A DNA stretch of 64,000 nt from Sacculina carcini (lineage: Eukaryota; Arthropoda; Thecostraca; Sacculinidae). The stretch covers positions 7,386,001 to 7,450,000 of the forward strand of contig OU696571.1 in assembly GCA_916048095.2 (NCBI GenBank), written 5' to 3'. The notes below the pieces were generated by a model, which did not search any database, had not been told where the DNA came from, and worked only from the letters and a program-made list of their open reading frames with translations. Shown here in pieces: positions 30,120 to 41,216 of the stretch (the stretch's first letter is position 1; the number at the start of each line of letters is the position of its first letter). The translations under genes and the position numbers were made by a program.

Positions 30120-31984
30120 GAAGACAGAATTAGGAAACAATCAGACCTTATATTCAGTACTAATATATACAATATTATTAAGACAGTAATAAGACTTAGT
30201 GAGAAAGAATTTTTAGTATGTTTTTTTAAAAGAGATAGAGATTTGATTGAGCGTATTGAGGGAGATAGCCTATTGTAGATACGAGGTCTTAAGATAGAGA
30301 AACAACGACTGTAGTGAGAATGCCTAGAAGGAAAGGAAGGTTCAACTAGTAGAAAGGATCGTTAGAAGACCTAAGATATAGAGATGAGGTTTTATAAGAG
30401 AGGAGGTCAAACAGATACGCAGGCTTACGAAGAGAGAGATAGAGGAGGATGAGGGAGATAGCCTATTGTAGATACGAGGTCCTAAGATAGAGAAACAACG
30501 ATTGTAGTGCCCAGAAAGGAAAGGAAGGTAGAAGGAACTAGTAGAAAAGGATCGTTAGAAGACCTAAGAGAAAGAGATGAGGTTTTATAAGAGAGGAGGT
30601 CAAACACATACGCTGGCTTACGAAGATGAAGAGCTGAATGAAAAATTAAACAAATACGATACTCAACAAGAGCCTTAATGGGAAGTAACCTAAGTTTTTG
30701 TAAAGAAGAAGAGACATGGGAACCCAAATGAAGATTATATATCATACGACAAGCTTTATTAATAATAGATTGAAGTTTCCTAAGCTGGCGGTAGTTGCGA
30801 GATAGTAGAAGAGAACAGCAGTACTGAGTTTTACTAAAGATGAATGAATTAGCTAACTTGAAAGCAGCAGAGATAGTTATATATCTACGAATGGAATAGA
30901 TACGCCTTAGTTGAAAGTTACAGCACCCGGTAATGTCAGAGATGTATGGATCCATAGAAAGAGAGCTATCGAGTATGATACCAAAATTACGTATAGAGCA
31001 AGATAGAGGTATACTAAGAGAAGTAGTACTATTAGAAGATGGAAAGAGAATATACTTAGTCTTATCAGGATTAAGTTTGAGATGACGAGTGAAGTTTGAG
31101 ATGACGAGTGATCTTTCTATATCCGATAGGATGGTACTGACTGAGGAGTGAGAAATAGACTCAGACGAGAGAAGGATTTGAATGTCGTCAGCGAATATTT
31201 GGAAGGACACATCGTGACGACGAAGAACTTTCCCTACAGATGTAAGATACATCTGATATTGATCTGTAAGATATTGAAGAGGAGAGGACCTAAGACAGAG
31301 CCTTGAGGTACACCGCAACTTAGTGGGCAAGCATCACTACAAGAATCAGCAGAGGTAGAAACAAACTGAAGTCTATCAGAAAGATAAGAGCGAAAGAAAG
31401 AGAGAGCTGTGCCGCTAATGCCTAAAGTCTAGTTGTATAAGTAGAACATCATTACCAGAGAGAGTAGATTTGAGAATAGAATCATAGATAAAAATTCGAG
31501 AAGTTTCTGTAGAGTGAAAGTGACGGAAACCAGACTGCTCAGAAAGAAACAAATTGTTAGATTCAAGATATTCAGATATCTGTATGTAGGCGGCCATTTA
31601 AAGAACCTTAGACAGCCAAGGAATTCTAGAGATTGGTCGATAGATAGAGAGCGTGTTAGTATCTAAATCAGATTTTTTAAGTATAGGGAGAATACTGGCA
31701 GTTTTAGATGCAAGAAATTCCCCAAGAGTGAAAGAAGCATTGATGAAATTAGCTAAGAAAGGAAGAAGTAATTCAATGGAGTGAGGAATCCTGGAAAGAT
31801 CAATGGGGTCGAGAGATGAAGAATGAATATGAACACGTCTTAAAATAGTTCTACAATCAGAAAGGGTAACTAAAGTAAAAGAGTGAAATACAGGAGGGTA
31901 AGGGCGGAGAAGATAATGGTAGAGCAGCAGGAACCAAGCAGCGAATCTTATCGAGTTTAAACTGGAAGAAATTCATAAATAAAG

Positions 31985-32064
31985 AATCTGAGGCAGAATC
32001 TGGGAAAACATATTAGAGGCAGAATCTGGGAAAACAGATTAGAGGCAGAATCTGGGAAAACAAG
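31985..32064. repeat. 25-bp tandem triplication
   Basis: Three copies of a unit containing GAGGCAGAATCTGGGAAAAC, in the LINE copy just before the inserted CA-rich block. Confidence 0.85.
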
Positions 32065-32524
32065 TGTAACAAAACCAGAAACTAAAAATCTAAATTATAT
32101 TTCAGACAGGCGCGCGTGGGCATCACCGCCCCACGCGCGCCTACAAGACGTCACACCACAATCGCACCACGAACAAGACTCTCCGCTCACACCGTATCAC
32201 ACGGGAGCACACACGGACACGGACACACACACACACACACACACAGTCCTCACCCGCCGCAACAACCAATCAGCGGCGAGCCAGTCATTCACTCGCCGCT
32301 GCGGGGCATGGACAATTCACAAACGCATACACACACACACACACCGAAACAACTGCACACACACACACCGAAACAACTAGACACACTCGCTCACACACTC
32401 TCGCACGCAATATACAATTCAACTATACACGATCACACATAGACACACTAACACGTTCACGCACTCACAATCTTTCACACACACACTCTCTCTCTCACTA
32501 CACACGATTACACCACAACAAGAC
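32065..32524. other. CA-rich insertion with strong hairpin inside LINE copy
   Basis: Homology to the intact LINE stops at about 32065 and resumes at about 32525. The insert begins near a perfect 13-bp hairpin (AGGCGCGCGTGGG, 9-base loop, CCCACGCGCGCCT at 32108-32142). It continues as CA/CAC-rich sequence with duplicated CCGAAACAACT units. No ORF of substance; origin unknown. Confidence 0.6.
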
Positions 32525-33359
32525 TACGGGAATTACCTAAACGACTGTCAAAAAGCTTCCAAAGTTTCCTAGAGTTATGACATGAGGAAATTTTTGAATT
32601 ATAGTAAGATTTCTTGGCGGAGTCGCAAAGAAGATGATGATGACAGCGGGCAGAACAGAAAAATTGTCAGGAAGAGTCAGCCTTGAGACGACGCCACTGG
32701 CGCTCAAGCCGACGAGGGGAGGTTTTTGAATTTTTAATATCAGAGTTAAACCAAGGACAGTGAGTATTAGTGGAACGGAAGACTTCAACAGGAATATAGG
32801 TTGATTTGAGAGAATCGAGGGATGAGTTAAAGTATCCTAAGAGAGAATTAGGTGGTATATGAACGAAACATTCAGTAGCAAAAGACAAGTGCATATTGAC
32901 ATAAAGAGAGTCCAAATCAGCGTTGCGATAATCCGAGAAACTAATAAGTTTGGGAGATTTGTAAGTGATAGGGAGACGGACAGAAAATTCAACTAATGAA
33001 TGACCAGAAATGAAGGAATCAATAGGAAAAACAGTGAGATCTCTAATAAGAATAGTAGAATCGGAGAAGGAAAAAAGGAGATCAAGTGTGTGACCGTGAA
33101 CATGGGTAGGGCAGCAGATATGATTACGAAGGCCTAATGAATCGATGAATTGTAAAAATATAGAAGAACAAGACTTGAGATGGGTCGTATCAACCCAAAA
33201 GTTGAAGTCACCACAAATCACTATTCTAGAGGAGAAAATTGGATGAAGTGTGTCTATAAGAGAAGAAAACGCATCAAGAAAAATTGAGGAAGAGAACGAA
33301 TCAAGACGGTAAATGTTGAGAATACGTACAGGCAGAGTAGTTTTACCTATTACTTTACA

Positions 33360-33760
33360 ACAGATGTATTCAAATGACTTAATATGAATTTATACACTAC
33401 ATAGATAGACATTAATTATGTTAGAATTATAGACAAAAGAAACACCACCGCCAGAGCACTTAGTAGAATTAGTGACGTTCAAAGGGCGACAATTATGAAA
33501 AGCTGAGTAGCCAGCAGGAAGAGAGCGGTCAAAGAAGGATAAAGAAGGAAAGAAGGTCAAAGGAGAATATTGAATACAACAGATGTATTCAAATGACTTA
33601 ATAGGAATTTATACACTACATAGATAGGCATTAATTATGTTAGAATTATAGACAAAAGAAACACCACCGCCAGAGCTTTTAGTATAATTAGATACATTCA
33701 TAGCGCGACAATTATGAAAAGCTTAGTAACCTGATGGAAGAGAGCTGTCAAAAGAGAAAT
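33360..33760. repeat. imperfect tandem duplication in LINE endonuclease region
   Basis: The block at 33360-33540 (CAGATGTATTCAAATGACTT ... ACACCACCGCCAGAGC) recurs at about 33577-33750 with scattered differences. The intact LINE has it once. Confidence 0.75.
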
Positions 33761-34049
33761 ATCAGCAACAGAGAGCCATGACTCAATAACCAGAAAAATA
33801 TCATACTTAGGAAGGATGGACGCAAAAGGTGATATTTAGACCTAATAGACCTGAAATTCAAGAAAACACATTTTAATAAACCAATTGCATTATTAGATTT
33901 AGAACGAGAATTGATAGAAAATGAATCAGAGAGAGAAGAAAGACACTTATCAGCGGATGAAGTGCTGATTGAAGGAAGCAGAACTGAAGATTCAGCATCT
34001 CTTTCCGAAATCGACTGCTGAGCACCATCAGTCAGGCCGGAGGTCACAT

Positions 34050-35300
34050 CTAGTTTTCCGAGTTGGAATCATCGACGGTCTGAGTGCGGCTGATCAGATG
34101 AGTCCTCGATGACGTGAAGCCTCCGATGAGTCCTCGATGACACGACGGGTCGAATGACGCGTTGCCGACGTTCGCACGACCCGCACGTGCACAGTTGATA
34201 CACTTGCGGGCATTCTTCGCCGGGCACGACTTGTTAGTGTGCTTTCCAGCACACCACCCACAAGTGGCCTCCTGGGCTCTACACTTGTCAGACTTGTGGC
34301 CATGTCGCTGACATTTGATGCAGCGCGTGACCCAGAAGCGATCGTATACCAGGCATCTGCTGTCACCCAAGTAGACGAATCCAGACTTCATGATGATGTC
34401 ACGGATTGTAGGAGAGACAGCCACAACAACTTTTTTGGTGTGCTCCGACGACTTCTTGGAAAACAGCACACGAAAGTCAGCTGCGCGGTTGATTTCAGCT
34501 TTGACCAGGCTGTTTTTCCTGCTGACAAACTCGGTTATGTTGTCGTTGGTAATGTCAGAGCTGACAGAAGTGATTGTCAACTTGGGCAGAACTTTTCCAG
34601 GGCACGACGTTTTCAGATGGGCCACATGTTTGATTGCCTTCCAGGCGTGACCAACAGTCTTGCTGTCTGGCAACTTCACGTTGACAGCACCATGCTTGGT
34701 GGCCGTCATAGCCAGCACTGGTACAGATTGAAGTGCCTCTGACACGCGCTTAGAATTCACCGCGACTTCATCGGAAGACTTCACAATGATCTCGCGGGAT
34801 ACTGCTGACGAATATGTGCGCGGTTGCTGCACCGCACACGATGTCGGAGTTGGCAGGAGAGATGTGGGAGTTGGCAGGAGAGATAGAGGAGTTGGCATGA
34901 GAGATGGCGGCGTAGGAAGAAGCGGAGACGAGAGTTTTTGCTTGCAGACAAGTTAAAGCTGCTGCTTGATTTCATTGACAGTCTTAGTCAGATCTTGCAG
35001 TGACTGACTGTCAGCGGGCTTGTCAAGTGGGCATTCATCGGCTTTGGCGGAGGGTGACGAGTGAAAAACACTGTCAAGCCATGTGCGCAACTCGGCTGTG
35101 TTCGAGTCGCGAGCCAAAATGCAGCTCTCACAAGTGAAAGCGCATCTTGTCGTGAAGAAATTCATCACTACGTATCATGGAAGACGTGAGCATTTCACAT
35201 GCACATATTGCTGCATTTTGAGCAGCACAGTGCAGAGACAGAGACGGCCGTTTTGCACACGCCACAGTTGGTGCCGGCAGGAGGGGAGGCAGCACGGGAG
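34050..35300 (-). pseudogene. LINE ORF1 copy (PHD-like and CCHC), with in-frame stop
   Basis: The downstream part (34898-34050) has a proline-rich start (MPTPLSLLPTPTSLLPTP), YSSAVSREIIVKSSDEVAVN, an RRM-like middle, and zinc knuckles CIKCQRHGHKSDKC and CGWCAGKHTNKSC. The upstream part (ending at 34953) has FTTRCAFTCESCILARDSN, AELRTWLDSVFHSSPSAKAD and VNEIKQQL. A TAA at 34953-34955 separates them, but both parts are in the same frame, 18 codons apart. The intact copy at 62149-63432 is organised identically, including a stop at this place. A frameshift near 34110 scrambles the C-terminus. Confidence 0.8.
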
Positions 35301-35389
35301 GGCTGGGGTCCGGCTGGTTTGTTTACCACGCTCATTACGATTGCGATAATATCACCGATCGAGACAAATCACAGGCAGACGCGCATACA

Positions 35390-35391
35390 AA

Positions 35392-35430
<39 letters not shown>

Positions 35431-35690
35431 ACGCTCACACACAGGAAGGGTCGGGCGGGCAGACGCACATACAAACACACGACCCACGCACAGAGACGCC
35501 GGCCGGTGTTTGAACACACACACACACACGAAGGGTCGGACCAGGCACAAAATAGCACCTAGCCGCGAAATCCTTAACCACGATCACAACACTGAACACC
35601 ACGAAAACGCATATAGCAGGAGCAACACGAAAGCACATCCGCACAGGACAATCTCTCAAACAAGAGTGAACACACACACACACACACATA
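35390..35690 (-). mobile_element. LINE 5' UTR, copy 2
   Basis: Shares blocks with 63660-63820: GGCACAAAATAGCACCTAGC, CACCACGAAAACGCA, and CACATCCGCACAGGACAATC followed by TCTCAAACAAGAGTGAACAC. It ends in (CA)n at 35665-35690, as the intact copy does at 63818-63857. Confidence 0.75.
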
Positions 35691-35734
35691 CACAATTGCG
35701 AACAATCGTGCATAGTGGATAATGTATAATGGGC

Positions 35735-35835
35735 ATCTGAAGGATTGCTCTGAGAATGGTATGAATAGAAACGGGGATATTTGACGCTTGCATTTTACTA
35801 CATTAATCTAAATTAAAATCAATTCTGTTAGGCCC
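35735..35835. repeat. intronic repeat with GATATTTGACGCTTGCATT, copy A
   Basis: The GGGGATATTTGACGCTTGCA core also occurs at 36590-36645 and (as GTATATTTGACGCTTGG) at 28930-28960. Noncoding. Confidence 0.5.
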
Positions 35836-36004
35836 AATCACAGAGCCAATTTATTTTTGTGGATATCGAGTCGACATGTGTGCTCTCACACATGAGGTCT
35901 GAGAACTGTGAAAAATTCAACTGCTGTCATAAGCGGGATTAGTGAAGTTATCCTTGCTATTCAAACGATAACCTAGCCAACGATATGAAAGATGGGATGT
36001 CATA

Positions 36005-36065
36005 TGGTCTGCAGGCCGGTGCATCCCTTAAACACCAATTATCATCATCATCATCATATGAAAGA
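36005..36065 (+). mobile_element. I-clade LINE 3' end with (ATC)n tail
   Basis: GCAGGCCGGTGCATCCCTTA, then AACACCAATTATCATCATCATC. The same GGCCGGTGCACCCCATAAAC motif marks the 3' end of the minus-strand I-clade LINE near 54840. Only the terminal part is present. Confidence 0.55.
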
Positions 36066-36169
36066 TGTTGACGTGTTGACCCTCAACGCCAATTTGGTTT
36101 AAGTTTGATCCTGGTTTGTGATAGCCGCTTACCGTTGATTCACGGTTAAAATAAGTTTACATTTTAGTA

Positions 36170-36390
36170 CAGTCGACATTCCATATAACGTGCCTCCAAA
36201 TAGTGGAGCACTTCATTGGTCCCGAACAAAAGCATTTCAAATACGTGTTCACTCCTCCAAAGCGCGGGATTTAAACATCCGAATAGCGGAAACATCCAAA
36301 CAGCGGAATGATCGATTGGTCTCCACTTATCGGGATTTGTTTTCCACCACGATTGGTCTCCACACACACACACCTCCAAAAATCGGAAAA
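36170..36390. mobile_element. pogo/Tigger-like element end
   Basis: CAGTCGACATTCCATATAAC then GTGCCTCCAAATAGTGGAGC, preceded by TA, resembles the terminal inverted repeat of pogo/Tigger-group transposons (CAGTCG start, TA target). Repeats of CCAAATAGCGGAA-type sequence follow. No transposase and no matching right end within the next 250 bp. Confidence 0.45.
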
Positions 36391-36589
36391 CGTGGGTTAT
36401 GTGTGATTCTTAAATATAGGATACATATCGGCACAATTTTGCAAGAGCGGATCAATCACATATACACACAAAAACTCACATACATATATAAACACTTACA
36501 CACACAAACTCGCATACATATACAAACACATACACACACACAATGTACATTCGTGCATTCGTGCATAGTGGACCTCTGATAGATGCCTG

Positions 36590-36645
36590 TGAATGGGATG
36601 AGTGGAAAAGGGATATTTGACGCTTGCATTCTGCTGCATTTTGAG
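36590..36645. repeat. intronic repeat with GATATTTGACGCTTGCATT, copy B
   Basis: GGGATGAGTGGAAAAGGGAT, then ATTTGACGCTTGCATTCTGC. Matches copy A at 35755-35800 and the 28918-28965 copy. Confidence 0.5.
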
Positions 36646-36875
36646 TGTGTATGTGTCTGTGTATGTGCGGGTGAGTCTGCGTATGTTAGTTAAGTTAAAA
36701 CCCACATTGACAATGCACCATTAGCTACATGGGCGTTTGTTTGTTGCGCTTGATTTACGGTTCAAAAGTGCATTGAAATTTAATAGGTGTATAATATAAG
36801 TAAGTGAGTAAGTACATTCAGAAGTATTTCAAATAGGATGCCCACGAAGCTACGAGACACACGCAGTGCGGATCT

Positions 36876-36918
36876 ACTAGCGACAATCACCGCACGAAGT
36901 GCGGAATATGTCGCTAGT
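36876..36918. repeat. 43-nt nested palindrome
   Basis: The outer arms ACTAGCGACA/TGTCGCTAGT and inner arms CCGCAC/GTGCGG (loop GAA) are all perfect, separated by 4-nt internal loops. The inner hairpin with CTAGCGACAAT recurs, decayed, at 29077-29119 at the start of the dispersed repeat. Confidence 0.85.
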
Positions 36919-36957
36919 CTCTTATATATCCATGCATGCATGTGTGTGTGTGTCCAG

Positions 36958-37041
36958 GGGGTAGGATTGTGTGACACGCTCAATATGCAGAATCAGGACA
37001 CACAACGACTGATGGAAACTATAGCGCTGCAGAAGACCCAG
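36958..37041 (+). CDS. CFAP44: CFAP44-like exon J (coiled coil)
   Basis: The acceptor is GTGTGTCCAG and the donor ACCCAG/GTACCT, phase 0 at both ends, 28 residues: GVGLCDTLNMQNQDTQRLM then ETIALQKTQ. Short and weak on its own, but the phases and position fit the final coil of CFAP44. Confidence 0.68.
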
Positions 37042-37283
37042 GTACCTCACAAACACACACGTGGATTTGACAGCGGCGGCGGTGCAAATGCCAACGTGTT
37101 TGTTGTTGTTTGCTGGAACCTACTAAACACCTGGTGCATCTTACCTATACAGAATGTGCGGTGTGTGCCAATATACTGGCACATAGATATCCACGCAACT
37201 ACCATCACTTTACAGTCAGCTATATTAAATGTAAATCATCTCATCGTGTAGTATCCACTCCTTTGTGTGTGCGTGTGTGTTTC

Positions 37284-37342
37284 AGCGCCCTAGAGACTCT
37301 AGGAGTAGGGCGCTATATATATATATATATATATACCTAATG
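37284..37342. repeat. microsatellite-associated hairpin, copy 2 (inverted)
   Basis: Stem AGCGCCCTA (37284-37292), loop GAGACTCTAGGAG, stem TAGGGCGCT (37306-37314), then TATA repeats and CCTAATGTAATATAATG. It is the reverse complement of the 58946-59008 unit with a few changes. It lies 38 bp upstream of exon K, within the polypyrimidine/TG context. Confidence 0.8.
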
Positions 37343-37380
37343 TAATATAATGTGTGTGTTTGTATACGTTTATGTGGCAG

Positions 37381-37587
37381 ATTGGCGAGATGAGAGAGGA
37401 ATTGTGGCGACTGAATCTCAAGTGCAGGATTCACTCGGCCGAGACTTCCTCCCTGTCGACGTCGTCGTCAGTAACGTCGTCATCCACGACGACTGTCACG
37501 ACGCAACGTCATTTTACCAACACTGGCAACGACCATTTGCGCCATGAAGTCAACACAGAGGATGATCTGCGGCCGTCGACGCTACAG
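37381..37587 (+). CDS. CFAP44: CFAP44-like exon K (coil end and Ser/Thr-rich tail)
   Basis: The acceptor is TATGTGGCAG. The product begins IGEMREELWRLNLKCRIHSA, the last coiled-coil segment expected after the KFGR region. A Ser/Thr-rich low-complexity stretch (SLSTSSSVTSSSTTTVTT) and NHDLRHEV-like sequence follow. The 3' end fits a GC donor, CTACAG/GCAAGT, at phase 0. The low-complexity tail is typical for the poorly conserved C-terminus. Confidence 0.75.
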
Positions 37588-38040
37588 GCAAGTATGTGTA
37601 TGTGTATGCGTGTGTGTTTTGTTGTGTGTGTAACCTATGTGTGTGTGTGTGCGTGTGTTTGTTTGTTTGCATGTATTGCCATTCAACATCAAGTACATCA
37701 TTAAACACTACAAAAAATGGCAAAGTCCGCCGAGCAGCGCTCCTTAGCTCGCTGTTTACATAATAAACAGCATATACATGGTGTGTAGTATGTAAATTTA
37801 ATGTAGTTGACATTTGTGATGATGAATAGTAATATAGCAAACTAGAAGTATATATGATAATATACATGAGTATACACTATAAACTGAAGATACACTATAT
37901 GATATACACTGAATATACGAACTCACACACATACACACATGCATACACACATACATACACTAACATATACATATACACATACAAATACACCAACACACAC
38001 ACACACACCTGTGAATACAATATATAAAAATGTTTAATTT
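37588..38040. other. TG/CA and AT-rich intron sequence
   Basis: TG repeats near the donor, then a noncoding AT-rich stretch and CA tracts (37920-38010). No gene supported. Confidence 0.5.
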
Positions 38041-38153
38041 CTATAAAAAATTGGTCAAAATTGTTTGTTTTTAATTTCTAATCGTTTTTTATTAATTCAA
38101 TATTTATTTTACATTATTAATTGTTCTGCACAACGGGCGGGTTTTAATGCTAG
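38040..38153 (+). mobile_element. Helitron-like 3' end
   Basis: AT-rich sequence ending ATTGTTCTGCACAACGGGCG then GGTTTTAATGCTAG. The CTAG terminus, short CCGC/GCGG-type pairing just upstream, and absence of terminal inverted repeats fit a Helitron 3' end. Other ends with nearly identical sequence are at 41214 and 41672 on the plus strand, and at 43565 and 43899 on the minus strand. Confidence 0.6.
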
Positions 38154-38660
38154 ATGGTGATGTTAAGTTATACATATATTTCTAAGACATTATGATGAAA
38201 AAGTTTAGTCATTTTTCATTGTTTCGTGTCTGAGCTTTGAAATATTCAGCACGACGGGCAGGTTTAAATATGAGATGGTTTAGGCAAACTATTTTGTCAA
38301 AAAAAAAATATAGACATTTTGATTTTTGATGGGTTCACACTTTTCTTTTTTCGTTCATATTCCTTTTATCTTATGAATTGAATACAAATTTAATAGTATG
38401 AACTGTTTCGCACGACGGGCGGGTTTACATGCTATAAGTTTCATTGTTTGCTGCGTGTTTGTGTTCTGAATTATTCCGCACGACGGGCAGGTTTATATAT
38501 GAGGCGGATTGAGGGATAATATTTTGTCAAATTTAAAATAAAAATATTCACATTTATAATTTTTTATTGGTGAGCGTATTTATAGGTTAATTTTTTGCTT
38601 TTAAATTTGTATTCAGTTTATTTTATGGATTGAATATGAATTTGATTTTATGAATTGTTC
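38154..38660 (+). repeat. Helitron-derived internal repeats with CGACGGGC motif
   Basis: Three to four diverged units, each with a GCACGACGGGC[AG]GGTTTA core followed by ATATGAG-GCGG-type sequence (around 38250, 38410, 38475 and 38660), spaced roughly 70-190 bp. Confidence 0.6.
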
Positions 38661-38679
38661 AGCACGATGGGCGGGTTCA

Positions 38680-38681
38680 AA

Positions 38682-38728
<47 letters not shown>

Positions 38729-38738
38729 ATATATATAA
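38680..38738. repeat. (AT)n microsatellite
   Basis: AT run directly before a Helitron-like 5' start, at the preferred A/T target for Helitrons. Confidence 0.9.
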
Positions 38739-40300
38739 AATAGATCCTCTGTCTGTGTGTGTGTGTGTGTTTGTCTGTCCCACCCTCATTGGTCCATTTT
38801 CTGCAAGCTGCTACTCGGTAACCACTTGGCCTACAAGCTAACAATTTATACCATCACGTTGGAAATTTTCTTGTCTACACGATATGCTAAATTTTAAATT
38901 TTAAAAATAAATCCAAAAAAGTTATCGCGGTGAAAGGACAAAATGAACCCTGAAAAATGCGAAAACTTTTGGTCATTGTTCCGCCATCTACTCCTCATAA
39001 ACCAGAAATGGTACAGCCAAACAGATTATACCACTGTGTAGAGAATATTCTGTTCTACTCGGTAGGCTATAATTCATATCCAAAAATTAAATACAAAATA
39101 TGTAAAAATGACAAAATTTCAGTATACATTCAAAAATATATATAAACTCCACGCGTCCGATTTTCTATACTTTTTTCTCTATTTCTCAACAACTAACTAT
39201 GACACGTCTAAACCAATTGTATCATCATACTGGAAATTTTGTTCTCTACAGCACGGTAAAATGTTTAATTTTTCAAAGTTTATTTAAAAAAATTTACGGC
39301 GGTGTGAAGACAAAATGACAAAGTCAAAAAGGCAAAATTAGCACACAAAAACGCGAATATTTTGGTCAATATTCCGCTATCCATTTCTCATAAACCACCA
39401 AAGCTAGAGCTATAAAAATTATACTATTGTGTAGAAAATTTTGGGTTCTACAAGAAAAGATATAATTCATACCCACAAATGATACAAAAAACGTGTAAAA
39501 TTGGCAAAATTCGCACATACATCCAAAATTACACTTGAACACCGGGCGACTAAAATTAATTCATTTTTTTACCTATTTCTCAGTAACTATTTGTCACACA
39601 TTAAAATAAATTATACCATCGTGCTGGAAATTTTGTTTTCTACAATGCGGTATAATATTTAATTATCCAAAGTGTATTTGAAGGAAGTTACAGCGGTCTA
39701 AAGTCACAAAGACATATGGCCAATTTGACAGCTATTATGCGCACTTGCGATTAGACAGGAATATACCACTGTGTAGAGAATTTTGTGTTCTACAAGATAA
39801 GCTATAATGTATACCCACAAATGATACAAAAAATGTGTAAAATTGGCAAAATTCTCAAATACATCCAAAATTACACTTGAACACCGGGCGACTAAAATTA
39901 ATTCATTTTTCTACCTATTTCTCAGTAACTATTTGTTACACATAAAAATAAATTATACCATCGTGCTAGAAATCTTGTTTTCTACAATACGGTATAATTT
40001 GTAATTTTCCAAAGTGTATCTGAAGGAAGTTACGGCGGTGTAAAGTCAAAAGCACATATTACCAATTTGACACCTATGCCAATTTGACACTATTATGCGC
40101 ACTTGCGATTACACAGGAATATACACCGATTAAATTTCAGTGAAGCCCAATCACAATTAAGAATGCATCATATTAGCTCCAAGCATGGAAGGTGTGGTTT
40201 TATTATTTTATTTAAAGTTTAATTAATTAACTATACTGAATAGATTGGCTTTATTGTCCTCAATATTTACACATGAATTGTTCCGCCCGACGGGCGCGTA
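38726..40300 (+). mobile_element. Helitron-like element with internal 370-bp tandem repeats
   Basis: The 5' start TCTATATATATAAAATAGAT, then CCTCTGTCTGTGTGTGTG, is a typical Helitron head. Inside are four diverged tandem units of about 340-400 bp, starting near 38848, 39218, 39614 and 39955. Each has TATACCATCGTGCTGGAAAT, TTCTACA..CGGTATAAT and a GTTACGGCGGTGTAAAGTCA block. The block ends with GAATTGTTCCGCCCGACGGG near 40275. No ORF; non-autonomous. Confidence 0.65.
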
Positions 40301-40659
40301 AAATACTCCTGGGAACAAAGTTATCTATTGAATTTTACTGTATAATTTAATTGGTTTAATTTCAAGTTGCATACGCTTGAGTTGCATAAGGATACGGATC
40401 GTAATATCATGCAATGCCAACTATATGCATCTGCTGTTTTAGCGGTTGGATTAATCTGGAATTATAGAGATGACAGAAAGTTTCATTGTTTTGATAGTGT
40501 TACACTTCTGAATTACTACACACGAAGGACGGGTGAGAATTTGAGCAGTGTTGAGGGGGAAAACATCGTCAATAATTAAAACAAGAATTTACAAATTTGA
40601 CTTTTTCCATTGGTCGTTTTTCATCAATTTTCTTTGTGTTTGTTTCGTGTTTGAGTTCT

Positions 40660-41214
40660 GAATTATTCCGCACGACGGGCAGCTTTAAATATGAGGCGGG
40701 TTGTGGAAAAACATGTTTTCTAAATTGTTTTCTAAATTATAAACATGTTATATAAATATAATAATATATATACATAAAGAAGAAATGATCTGTCTGTCTG
40801 TGTATGTATGCTTGAATATGAGGTGACATAATTGCGCTGGTTCATGGTTCGCTGGTTCAATGATCAGGGGCTTCAAACGCAAACGAAGCGATGGCTCATT
40901 TTTATGAAATAAAAATGTCCCGCGGGCAGCAATAAAACGTTCAATTTCACCGTGTAGAATGAATTCATATACAAAACCAATGGATTTGACTTCAAGAACC
41001 AGAACGGATGGTGTTCGAGTTCTGAATTATTCCGCACGTCGGCCGGGTTTAAATATGAGGCTGGCTGAGTGAAAATATTTTGTCAAAATAAAATTAAAAA
41101 TAATGAAATTTAGTCTTTTTAATTGATTAAGGTTTTTATGAGTTTGCCTTATTTATTTTTAATTTGCAATATTTTCATGAATTGCTCCGCACAACGGGCG
41201 GGTTTTAATGCTAG
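40660..41214 (+). mobile_element. Helitron-like copy A of a tandem pair
   Basis: The head, ATATATACATAAAGAAGAAATG then ATCTGTCTGTCTGTGTATG, starts near 40765. The body contains GAATATGAGGTGACATAATT, GATCAGGGGCTTCAAACG and ATGTCCCGCGGGCAGCAA. The tail is CACAACGGGCGGGTTTTAAT then GCTAG at 41214. It aligns along its length with copy B. Confidence 0.7.
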
Positions 41215-41216
41215 TA

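Larger units (their letters stand above)
30120..34047 (-). pseudogene. LINE ORF2 copy, heavily broken
   Basis: This is a degraded relative of the 59147-62029 ORF2 in the same orientation. Recognisable parts: N-terminal FLNFRSIRSKYHLLRPSF (about 33800); endonuclease with MICGDFNFWVDTTHLKSC and PIDSFISGHSLVEFSVRLP (32667-33221); RT blocks PEQSGFR-type at 31415-31597; and VSFQIFADDIQILLSSESIS with LRKLQSIINKACRMIYNLH (30482-31330). The catalytic FADD is kept. It is interrupted by an insertion at 32065-32522, a 25-bp triple repeat, and a partial duplication of endonuclease sequence. Confidence 0.85.

Noticed and set aside
29450..30172. Long ORFs on both strands in CA-rich sequence
   Set aside because: Low-complexity repeat translation only.
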